From positions 1 to 50,254 of the IMG/VR virus record IMGVR_UViG_3300037091_000091: 50,254 bases of DNA; one strand, written 5' to 3'. The notes under the pieces were generated by a model, which saw only the letters and a list, made by a program, of their open reading frames with translations, searched no databases and was not told where the DNA came from. Of this stretch, positions 27,395 through 34,245 are shown piece after piece. Every line of letters starts with the position of its first letter. Within the stretch, counting starts at the first letter, position 1. Both the position numbers and the translations under genes were made by a program. This stretch comes from a virus.

Positions 27395-28309
27395 TTATAC
27401 AAAACTCACATCTTCCAATTTTTTGCAATCGTTTATCAGTTTATTAATCTCGTTATTTTTACAACAAATCTGACAATCATCGAGCACGGGCAAGCTCTTG
27501 GGCATTTTTTCACACAAATCCACAAAGCGATTTTCATAAATGCTGCCAATGTTGTATTCTTGATGATGTCTCATGTACATACAGGGCGACATCATGCCGT
27601 TTTCCCAAATCATGGTTGAAAAATGAAAGCCTTGGCAAAGCGTATATCCTCGATCTTTTTTTGAGCATTCGTGGAATTTATAAGGTGTGATAATCAACTT
27701 GTCGTCTTTAATGTCTGGGAGATTAATCTCTATTGTCTTGCCCATAATATTGAGCGCGGGTCGAACCTGGAGATACCGTAACTCCATCTTGTGAACAAGC
27801 CGCAAGCCCTCCTTAATGTCCCAATCGTCCTCTTTTCCCCGGTAATTAACACACAAACCCACATTGGCATTTTGCTGTCTTAGCAAAAATATGTGTCCGT
27901 CAGGCCATGACTCATTTGTTTTTGATACACGAATCCATTTAAGAAAGCTGGCTCGGTATTTCGGTTTTAACAAAGCATTGGTAAACAAGCCTTGGTTCAA
28001 TTTTGTTTGTGATGCCACACGGAAAACAAGATCAGAAAAATCCGGGTGCAAGGTTGGTTCGCCGCCGCCGCTCCAAGTTATGGCCTCAAGACCATGAGTG
28101 TCAGCATCAAGAAGAAAGGCGAACAATGGCCCCCAGTGAATGAACTTTTCTTTTACGTTCTTATCTTCCTTGTAAAAACAAGCGGAGCACTTTGCATCAC
28201 ATACGCTCGAAGGTGAAATTTCTATATTGATAATCGGAACGGTTTCGCCAGTAAGGAACTTTGGAAATTGCGGATGTGAAGCAAGTTTTAATTGTGGCGC
28301 GAAGATCAT
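27395..28309 (-). CDS. Radical SAM enzyme with C-terminal Cys cluster
   Basis: A 304-residue radical S-adenosylmethionine protein. The CxxxCxxC that holds the 4Fe-4S cluster is at residues 37, 41 and 44 (CDAKCSAC), followed by a GGGEPTLHPD block for SAM binding. The C-terminal part has further Cys (KFHECSKKDRG, CQGF, SPCMYM, DDCQICCKN) in a SPASM/Twitch-like arrangement, so extra clusters are likely. Relatives modify peptides or small molecules. Its neighbours are glycosyltransferases, hence a role in a glycan or peptide modification pathway is suggested. The substrate is unknown. Confidence 0.88.
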   Translation of the reverse strand: MIFAPQLKLASHPQFPKFLTGETVPIINIEISPSSVCDAKCSACFYKEDKNVKEKFIHWGPLFAFLLDADTHGLEAITWSGGGEPTLHPDFSDLVFRVASQTKLNQGLFTNALLKPKYRASFLKWIRVSKTNESWPDGHIFLLRQQNANVGLCVNYRGKEDDWDIKEGLRLVHKMELRYLQVRPALNIMGKTIEINLPDIKDDKLIITPYKFHECSKKDRGYTLCQGFHFSTMIWENGMMSPCMYMRHHQEYNIGSIYENRFVDLCEKMPKSLPVLDDCQICCKNNEINKLINDCKKLEDVSFV

Positions 28310-28941
28310 ATTGTTCCGACTTTTTTCAACCGCTTATAATGTTTTTCCATTGCGTCCGTGGCAAGAGGGGCCCTATCCTTGTAAACAGAAAAAGAATAAT
28401 GAACGCAAACAGTATCTTTTTCATTACTTTCATAAAAGGTATTGAACTTGCGAGGTATTTCTTGAACGTCTATTGCCTGTTCTCCGAGTTCCATATTAAC
28501 ATAATATTGTTCCCAAGACGGCCAGTTTTTGGGATTGTTGCCCCATTTATTAAAACACCCCTCAAAAAAGGCTTGATACTTTTGTGGCATTCCCACAAGT
28601 CCGCAATTATAACGATAATAAGGAAATGTACTAAGGCCATTAAATTCAACACAAGCCGCAATCCGGTTCATGTCAAGATAATCAAAGATGTCCACATCGA
28701 ATAGCTGCGGCAATATGTCGAGGTTCCAACAAAGTAAATAATTATAACCTGGATACAATTTATGTCCTAACAACCACAACCATGAATTGTGCTTTGCGTC
28801 AACCTTGGGCCTCTCGGTAATTACTATCAATTCATGATTGTGCCGCTCAAAATACTTGCGAATAACTTCGAGGCACATAGCGCCATGAGTTTTTACCCAA
28901 TCCATGTCAGGAATAGCGGTAACAAGAACAGCATTTTTCAT
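28306..28941 (-). CDS. Glycosyltransferase-like protein (211 aa, GT-A type)
   Basis: A 211-residue protein with GT8-like features: an N-terminal strand (MKNAVLVTAIPDMDWVKTHG), LLGHKLYPGYNYLLCWNLDILPQ as the donor-binding strand with a single D in the expected DxD place, and an acceptor-side NCGLVGMPQKYQAFFEGC block. The usual DxD is not strict (NLD). It lies between the radical SAM gene and the GroES-like gene with 4-nt overlaps on both sides. Assigned from the fold pattern; the reaction is unknown. Confidence 0.6.
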   Translation of the reverse strand: MKNAVLVTAIPDMDWVKTHGAMCLEVIRKYFERHNHELIVITERPKVDAKHNSWLWLLGHKLYPGYNYLLCWNLDILPQLFDVDIFDYLDMNRIAACVEFNGLSTFPYYRYNCGLVGMPQKYQAFFEGCFNKWGNNPKNWPSWEQYYVNMELGEQAIDVQEIPRKFNTFYESNEKDTVCVHYSFSVYKDRAPLATDAMEKHYKRLKKVGTI

Positions 28942-29291
28942 TCCACCACCGCCAGCACCTTATCTGCATCCAGCAACATACACCCCTTACCATCTAATCC
29001 ATGCTCACCACAATCAATACCGTTCATTCCCATACCCTCCATGCCGCCGGTCATTTTAAACATCTTTTCCACCATGACACGAACACCAAGAGGAATATTG
29101 TCAGCATTATCGCCTTTGCCCTTGGCGAGCACAACGCCATACCAGCAATTGTCCAGAGACTTTACACTGTCCGGGATTAGTATAGCGCCCTTTTGTTTGG
29201 GCTTCTCCATGCGCAAGAGAACGCGGTCACCATGCGGCTGCATAGTGTCACGTTTGACTTCAGGCATGTCATCATGGATAGGGTCGCTCAT
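28938..29291 (-). CDS. GroES-like co-chaperonin
   Basis: A 117-residue homologue of the GroES/Hsp10 cap that closes the host GroEL cage. The core is clear: HGDRVLLRMEKPKQKGAILIPDS (strand and mobile loop, with the hydrophobic ILI tripeptide that contacts GroEL), GVVLAKGKG, LGVRVMVEKMF, and the C-terminal LLDADKVLAVVE. A Met/Gly/Cys-rich insert at about residues 80-100 (KMTGGMEGMGMNGIDCG, with DGKGC) replaces the roof or hinge region of the bacterial form. No GroEL is in the window. It could help fold the capsid or the large virion proteins, as T4 gp31 does. Confidence 0.85.
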   Translation of the reverse strand: MSDPIHDDMPEVKRDTMQPHGDRVLLRMEKPKQKGAILIPDSVKSLDNCWYGVVLAKGKGDNADNIPLGVRVMVEKMFKMTGGMEGMGMNGIDCGEHGLDGKGCMLLDADKVLAVVE

Positions 29292-29998
29292 ATTAACCCA
29301 CTTTCTAATAGGTTGTCATACATAACTTCAATAAACGGCCAAATAGCCTCACGCGCCACATCAATTCCGCCAGCCATTTCATGCACACCCATATTTTCTA
29401 ACCGCCGAAATGTTTCGTCGTGGCTGTTCTTGCCACTTGTGTGGTTGTGTTTAACCACCACGTTTGGCAGAAAATAATTGCACTTTGCCATATCCGCCAG
29501 CCGCCCCCATATTTCATCCATCCAGAACCGCTTGAACGCACTACACATAAACTCACCACCGCAGGCTTCAACAAACTTGCGTGTAGTAAATATATTCACC
29601 GGGCAAGCGCCGTGGGAGCAAAAGCCGTCCTCACAGTGGACTATTCCGATGCCATTTTTCTCGTTAATCTTAGCAAGAATTTGAACATCCCATCCCGAAG
29701 TTTCAAAAGCCATATCATCACCAAGCATAGTGACCAAAACATCGTCACCTTTATGCGCCGTTTCATTGTACATCTGGTTGAAATATGCTGATAAGTTTGG
29801 TTCACCGGAGTTCTCCTTTAGTATGCAACAATTTATAGGCCAAACAAAATCTTTGTATGAATCATCCTTTTCATTGAGTAAGATTGTCCAGCACAGATTG
29901 TCTTCATTTGTTGCTGTTTCCAATGCGGAATCAATAAACGTCCGCAGCATTGCAGGCCGTTTATATGACGGCACCATAAGATTAATGCGATCAAACAT
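29288..29998 (-). CDS. Glycosyltransferase-like protein (236 aa, GT2 type)
   Basis: A 236-residue protein: N-terminal strand with Arg (INLMVPSYKRPAMLRTFIDS), a central VLVTMLGDDMAFET (DD donor/metal motif), and an acceptor-side CGGEFMCSAFKRFWMDEIWG with a D-E pair. The overall order matches GT2. It overlaps its neighbours by 1 to 4 nt. It may decorate a virion or cell-surface component; donor and acceptor are unknown. Confidence 0.75.
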   Translation of the reverse strand: MFDRINLMVPSYKRPAMLRTFIDSALETATNEDNLCWTILLNEKDDSYKDFVWPINCCILKENSGEPNLSAYFNQMYNETAHKGDDVLVTMLGDDMAFETSGWDVQILAKINEKNGIGIVHCEDGFCSHGACPVNIFTTRKFVEACGGEFMCSAFKRFWMDEIWGRLADMAKCNYFLPNVVVKHNHTSGKNSHDETFRRLENMGVHEMAGGIDVAREAIWPFIEVMYDNLLESGLI

Positions 29999-30177
29999 TA
30001 TTGTTTCCCGTACATATTCAAGCGTTCCATTACGAACCAGAATAATAGCAATATCAGTATTCCAAAATCAAGAACGTCGCTTCGAGCCCATTCTTCCTCT
30101 AGCACAAAACAGCAACCACAAACGCCACCCACAAAACACACCAACACTATCAGCAGTATCCTGGTTATGATACTCAT
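29998..30177 (-). CDS. Small two-helix membrane protein (59 aa)
   Basis: A 59-residue protein with two predicted membrane helices (residues 2-25, ITRILLIVLVCFVGGVC; residues 38-52, ILILLLFWFVMER) joined by an acidic loop (LEEEWARSD). Its stop and start overlap neighbours by 1 and 4 nt. A small two-helix protein is compatible with a class II holin, but a C-rich first helix and no endolysin nearby make that only a possibility. It could also anchor a glycan-modifying enzyme. Confidence 0.6.
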   Translation of the reverse strand: MSIITRILLIVLVCFVGGVCGCCFVLEEEWARSDVLDFGILILLLFWFVMERLNMYGKQ

Positions 30178-30644
30178 ATAACCTCCTTCACCATGAATAT
30201 TTCTTTACAATCCTTGTTATTATGGCGACAAATTTTACAATCTTCTAGCCACGTGGTTTTTATAACATAATCATCATCTACCGTATGAAAGCCGTACTGC
30301 TTGAAAAACTCTGGCACAAGCGTAAACACAAACATTCTTTTTATGCACCTTTCACCGATTTCCCTTGCAATTTCCATCATAAGAAAATCGCCGTAGCCTT
30401 GCTTGCGGTATTCCGGGTCAACAACAAGCGAGCGTATTTCAGCTATGGACTGCTCGCCTATTTGGTAGAATATCCTATACGATGCGCAACCAATTATCCT
30501 ATCGTCACACCTGACAATGGCAAAGCTGGGCAAGTGATCTGCCACATAATCAACGCAGCGCGGCAGCACGCTTCCCGTTTCCGCTTCTGCCGCTATCAGC
30601 GCGGATATTTCAAAGATGTCGGATGCGTTTACTTCAAACAGCAT
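30174..30644 (-). CDS. GNAT acetyltransferase (ArgA-like)
   Basis: A 156-residue GCN5-related acetyltransferase. The acetyl-CoA-binding block is evident (IRSLVVDPEYRKQGYGDFLM, with the Q/RxxGxG/A loop), and the C-terminal FVFTLVPEFFKQYGF and a WLEDCKICRHNNKDC tail resemble small bacterial N-acetylglutamate synthases that have a trailing Cys motif. In context it may acetylate a sugar or amino-sugar. It overlaps the membrane protein gene downstream by 4 nt (ATGA). Confidence 0.82.
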   Translation of the reverse strand: MLFEVNASDIFEISALIAAEAETGSVLPRCVDYVADHLPSFAIVRCDDRIIGCASYRIFYQIGEQSIAEIRSLVVDPEYRKQGYGDFLMMEIAREIGERCIKRMFVFTLVPEFFKQYGFHTVDDDYVIKTTWLEDCKICRHNNKDCKEIFMVKEVI

Positions 30645-30650
30645 ATTGCC

Positions 30651-31766
30651 TCATTCAAAGCAGAATATTTTCTTATTCGATTGTCCACCATTGGAAACCT
30701 TTGCTATGTATTTTGACATACAGTTTGCTCCACCCTCGTAAGATAAAATATTATCCGGTGTCATTTCCCTAAAGAATTTCTGGCTGACAGGGTTCCCCCC
30801 ATAAAAATGTACACACTCACTCCCCGCCGCATCGTTGCCGCAAATATCAAAATTACCGCTCCAAAACCTGTTTGAGCCGTCAGGCGCAAGCAACGGGTAA
30901 AAATGATTTTGCTCAAGGATATGGTTTGTTCCATTGCGCGTGTCTTTAAACCACGCCAGCCAAGCATTGTCCTCAAGGCTGCTATGAACAATGGCGGATA
31001 TGCCTGACGAATTGTAGAACTTTGGATCGTAGCTGCCAAGCATCTTTCCGTAGAAATCACCAACCACAGCCCCGCCCTGTTTGCTACCGAATATGCCAAT
31101 GTAGAACACGGTTTGCCCGCCACAAACAAAATCATAGTGGTTGCTTAAGCCGGTTAATGGCTTTAACACAACCTGGTCCAGGTCCAAGTACCAACCGCCC
31201 TGCTGCCCAAGGATCTCCACGCTAAATATGTCGCTCACGTTCGGCGGTGGCATAGTATAGACGCGCTTGTCGGCAGGCGCATATTCACGTAGCTCCACCC
31301 CAAGACGTTCCACCGCTTCCTGGATATAATTATGCTTCTGTGGCCGCAGAGCCTCACGCGCCATGCGCTTATCCACAACTTTTTGCAGTTTAGAAGTAAG
31401 TGTTTCTTGCGTTGTGCAAGTCTTTAGTGCGGCCTTAATAGCGGCCTGGTCATACCGTATTGAGTCCCACGGCGCAGGCTCTTTACTGTGCAGAAGCACG
31501 TCATAGGCAACATCGCGTAGATTTTGTTCTACCTTTACACCCTCAGTCTCAAGCTCACGGTAAAGCTTTTCAAGCTCCTCACCGTTGAACTGGAAGTCCA
31601 CAAAGATCCCGCAGCCCCAATGATCCTTGTCGGCACAACGGCACTGGTACAACGCCATAGGCCAATCAGGGTGCTGCAAACGAAACGTGGCAAGTGTCAA
31701 ATATCTAGTATAAGGCAACGCTGTGTTTTGTCCCCAGAAAAAAAAGGCCTGATGAGAAATTGGCAT
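30651..31766 (-). CDS. Glycosyltransferase with DxD sugar-binding motif (371 aa)
   Basis: A 371-residue protein whose GGWYLDLDQVVLKPL segment is the hallmark of the DxD sugar-binding region of GT32-type glycosyltransferases. The N-terminus (FFFWGQNTALPYTRYLTLATF) has the usual first strand, and residues 90-170 are an inserted helical region not seen in short members. It probably transfers a hexose from a nucleotide sugar using a metal ion held by DxD. It is the largest member of the glycosyltransferase block. Confidence 0.82.
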   Translation of the reverse strand: MPISHQAFFFWGQNTALPYTRYLTLATFRLQHPDWPMALYQCRCADKDHWGCGIFVDFQFNGEELEKLYRELETEGVKVEQNLRDVAYDVLLHSKEPAPWDSIRYDQAAIKAALKTCTTQETLTSKLQKVVDKRMAREALRPQKHNYIQEAVERLGVELREYAPADKRVYTMPPPNVSDIFSVEILGQQGGWYLDLDQVVLKPLTGLSNHYDFVCGGQTVFYIGIFGSKQGGAVVGDFYGKMLGSYDPKFYNSSGISAIVHSSLEDNAWLAWFKDTRNGTNHILEQNHFYPLLAPDGSNRFWSGNFDICGNDAAGSECVHFYGGNPVSQKFFREMTPDNILSYEGGANCMSKYIAKVSNGGQSNKKIFCFE

Positions 31767-31769
31767 AAT

Positions 31770-32066
31770 TTATCCTTTCGCTACTATTTTTCTCAGTTTC
31801 CTTCTCTGCCACTTATCCAATCGTGGAACAGTGTTTGGTGGCGTTTTATATGTGCTATGCACAATTATATGGTCACCAAGTTTATAACGAGCCAATGAGT
31901 CGTTTTTATTTGCCTCATCAACCATTTGTCGTGTTGTCAACATAATAATCTTTTTTGATTGATGACTAATCATGCCACGCAGATAAGTACGCTCAGTAAG
32001 GTTTTCTGCCTTGCGGCGGGTCTGGTACTGCTCGAAAGATTCGGTTGGTTTACGCTCAAGCGACAT
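31770..32066 (-). CDS. Basic hypothetical protein (98 aa)
   Basis: A 98-residue very basic protein (LDKWQRRKLRKIVAKG at the end), with a helical N-terminus (ESFEQYQTRRKAENLTERTY) and a central LTTRQMVDEANKNDSLARYK. No catalytic motif is seen. It directly follows a GIY-YIG remnant, so it might be the residual C-terminal DNA-binding part of that endonuclease, or an independent phage gene. It is too diverged to decide. Confidence 0.5.
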   Translation of the reverse strand: MSLERKPTESFEQYQTRRKAENLTERTYLRGMISHQSKKIIMLTTRQMVDEANKNDSLARYKLGDHIIVHSTYKTPPNTVPRLDKWQRRKLRKIVAKG

Positions 32067-32068
32067 TT

Positions 32069-32221
32069 TTAAACCCCCATCTTTAATGTTACATAAAATT
32101 TCTTCTTACAATTACAGTGTTGTAGCAATCTTTGATATGGATTATACGATTTACCAATATATCTCACATCATGAGTATTGGGATCAACTAAGGCATAAAT
32201 ATAAATTGATTTACAAATCAT
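32069..32221 (-). pseudogene. Truncated GIY-YIG endonuclease (50 aa)
   Basis: A 50-codon frame starting at ATG 32221 (inside the end of the preceding glycosyltransferase) encodes IYIYALVDPNTHDVRYIGKSYNPYQRLLQHC, a clear GIY-YIG N-terminal module that matches the intact enzyme at 19797-20504 (FIYSLADP... RYVGKANDPYRR). It stops after a short Lys-rich tail, before the catalytic Glu and any DNA-binding repeats. It is therefore a decayed homing endonuclease. It lies between two genes of the glycosyltransferase block, so this boundary has been an insertion site. Confidence 0.8.
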
Positions 32222-32957
32222 AACTGTATAATTCCCATTCAGGCTCTAAATTGCATACTTGTCCAACATACGCCTCTGCCGTTAAACTGCTTTCTCCTGG
32301 TTTTCTATTTATTGGGGGAGCGAGTTTTTCTTTTCCTGTAAATTTCAAACAAGCATAATCAGCAACATGAGCAAGATGATTGTCCCTTATTAAATTCCAT
32401 ATTTTTCTCGAAAGGAACTCCTGATCGACTCCATAGAACTTTCCCCGGTCACTCTCATAGCCATGCTCAGTTAAGCCCACATACCAGTCCTCCCAAAACT
32501 CTACAAGAAGCTCCTGCATGGTTGTATGGCACACTTCCGGCAGAAATGAATTAACCATGCCAAATGTAGCGCCCAAAATCCAGCCACCGTGCGACTCACA
32601 ATCCCTGATAATGTGAAACGGCAACCCGGACTCCTCCCATTCCTTCACACAGGCCGCGTCCCGTGGCGTTAGGCGGCTATCCGTATCACGGACAATAAAC
32701 CGGTCAACATAGACATCATCCGCCACCTTGAGCCGCCAGAATAGCCCCACAAAGCCCACGCCAGTATGCTCCGGCATTATCTCCGCACCCTCGGCCTTAA
32801 GGTCATCTACAACGCGCTTTGGTACGTCGTCAGCACAGTAGAACCTGCACGTCCAGCCGGGGAACAGCTTGGGCGCAAGACGGGCGTTGGCTATTGCGCC
32901 GCAGCAGTATTGCTTGGATTGCCCCCACAAGGAAAAGCTTATGACGCGCTTACTCAC
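32211..32957 (-). CDS. Glycosyltransferase-like protein (248 aa, GT-A type)
   Basis: A 248-residue protein beginning at GTG 32957, supported by GGTGG 5 nt upstream. RFIVRDTDSRLTPRDAACVK carries the RDTDSR motif (DxD) of GT-A-like enzymes found in bacterial and viral hexosyltransferases. GGWILGATFGM and SDRGKFYGVDQEFLSRKIW are the acceptor-side and catalytic-base regions. Donor and acceptor are unknown. The 3' end overlaps the truncated GIY-YIG frame by 11 nt. Confidence 0.75.
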   Translation of the reverse strand: MSKRVISFSLWGQSKQYCCGAIANARLAPKLFPGWTCRFYCADDVPKRVVDDLKAEGAEIMPEHTGVGFVGLFWRLKVADDVYVDRFIVRDTDSRLTPRDAACVKEWEESGLPFHIIRDCESHGGWILGATFGMVNSFLPEVCHTTMQELLVEFWEDWYVGLTEHGYESDRGKFYGVDQEFLSRKIWNLIRDNHLAHVADYACLKFTGKEKLAPPINRKPGESSLTAEAYVGQVCNLEPEWELYSYDL

Positions 32958-33135
32958 CTAAACCACCAATAGTAAGAAAGTCCAATATTTCCCTATCAAG
33001 TTTTTTTCTATTTGCTTTAACTAATAACTTGGCCATCTTAGCTAAAACAGGACTTTGAAATCTTCCGTCCCATTTTACTTTTTTAACTCGCTTAGGATTT
33101 CTTCCCACGCCTTGTACACGACGCTTCTGTTCCAT
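32950..33135 (-). CDS. Small basic hypothetical protein (61 aa)
   Basis: A 61-residue basic protein (NPKRVKKVKWDGRF, LVKANRKKLDREIL) with an AAGGAT ribosome site 6 nt before its ATG. It overlaps the end of the GT-B-like gene by 61 nt and the next gene by 8 nt. The overlap is unusually long for this operon; the composition looks like a real protein, but a shadow frame remains possible. Confidence 0.45.
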   Translation of the reverse strand: MEQKRRVQGVGRNPKRVKKVKWDGRFQSPVLAKMAKLLVKANRKKLDREILDFLTIGGLGE

Positions 33136-34082
33136 TGGTTATCCTTTTCCATTTCTGTGCTTGTCCACTCCAAAAACGCATCATCATACCGCTTATCATC
33201 AAGCTGCGCCAGATTATCAAAAGTGATAATATGCGGGAATGTCTCACTGTAGAAATCTGCCAAATCAAGCACAGATTCTATTGTGCCAAATCCGTACTTG
33301 CCGTGCTGTGTTGTTGACCAGAAACATTGTTCAAGCACACCGGCCCCACTCCGGTACATTTTAAGTAAAAACTCTTTCGACGGATAGAACAGCGGTATGC
33401 AGGCGGTGTACTGCTCAAACATGCTCATGGTCGAAATATTATACGGCATATGAATAATACCACGGAAAGACTGTATATCATTCCACGTATGCGGGTGAAA
33501 ATCGTCATACCTATTCAGCGTGCCATCAATGCGCCATTTTCGTGATCCATCATACAGCAAAAACTCACTGCGCTTTGGTGCCCATTTCATCCCGGTATAT
33601 TCACACAGCGACGGAATGTATTTACACTCTTTCTTGCCATTTGTACGGTCCTCAAAATAAGCCTTGTCCAACTTGTTGTTAGCTGATACAATCACGGGAT
33701 CACTGACAAGAAAATCATTGAGCACTTTGAGGCTTGGCTCATTGTCTGTATAGGGGAAATCATATCTGATTGGTATGTGAACAATAACGCGCTTGTCTGT
33801 AAATTGCTTGTAGAGCAGGGCGAACACGGGCGGATAGCAGCATACGTATCCGTCATAAGCTGATAATCTTTCATGGTAAGTATCATAAAACTCTCGCCAC
33901 AATTCTTTCTCGACAATACTGCCAATATTATTTTCAACCAGTGGAACATGCTTGCGCTCCCTTCCCATCACCCACGAATGGCCGGAAATGCTGTCAATAT
34001 CAAGCTCGTGACCAAGTTTACGCCAGATAAATTCAAGGTCGCTGTTCACCGAAACGTGCTGGTCGAGATTATACAGTTTCAT
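33075..34082 (-). CDS. Glycosyltransferase-like protein (335 aa, GT-B type)
   Basis: A 335-residue protein with a GT-B outline: an N-terminal Rossmann-like half (DQHVSVNSDLEFIWRKLGHE, KRVIVHIPIRYDFPYTD) and a C-terminal half with RGIIHMPYNISTMSMFEQYT and ACIPLFYPSKEFLLKMYRSG. This last segment, MPYNxSTMSxFE...IPLFxPS, is the donor-binding region of such enzymes. It starts immediately after the small gene at 34079-34243 (ATGA overlap). Donor and acceptor are unknown. Confidence 0.72.
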   Translation of the reverse strand: MKLYNLDQHVSVNSDLEFIWRKLGHELDIDSISGHSWVMGRERKHVPLVENNIGSIVEKELWREFYDTYHERLSAYDGYVCCYPPVFALLYKQFTDKRVIVHIPIRYDFPYTDNEPSLKVLNDFLVSDPVIVSANNKLDKAYFEDRTNGKKECKYIPSLCEYTGMKWAPKRSEFLLYDGSRKWRIDGTLNRYDDFHPHTWNDIQSFRGIIHMPYNISTMSMFEQYTACIPLFYPSKEFLLKMYRSGAGVLEQCFWSTTQHGKYGFGTIESVLDLADFYSETFPHIITFDNLAQLDDKRYDDAFLEWTSTEMEKDNQWNRSVVYKAWEEILSELKK

Positions 34083-34243
34083 TCCGAGACCTTTTTGACT
34101 TCTTTTTTATTTTTATAAACATCATCAATCACCTTCATGATTTCACTTGCACATGTTTTAGCAATATAATCTATATCTTTTTGCACAATAGGTTCATTTT
34201 GTTCCTCCCTGTGGGCTATAATTGCCTTGGCTGATTCAAACAT
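34079..34243 (-). CDS. Small helical hypothetical protein (54 aa)
   Basis: A 54-residue helical, Lys/Glu-rich protein (MFESAKAIIAHREEQNEPIV..., YKNKKEVKKVSE) between the terminase and the GT-B gene. The start has AGGGGTGG 5 nt upstream; the stop overlaps the next start (ATGA). No family recognised. It could be a terminase-associated small protein, but nothing beyond its location supports that. Confidence 0.65.
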   Translation of the reverse strand: MFESAKAIIAHREEQNEPIVQKDIDYIAKTCASEIMKVIDDVYKNKKEVKKVSE

Positions 34244-34245
34244 TT

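Noticed and set aside
29998-30177. Definite holin assignment for the two-helix protein
   Set aside because: No endolysin or spanin next to it and nothing beyond hydrophobic helices, so only listed as a possibility.
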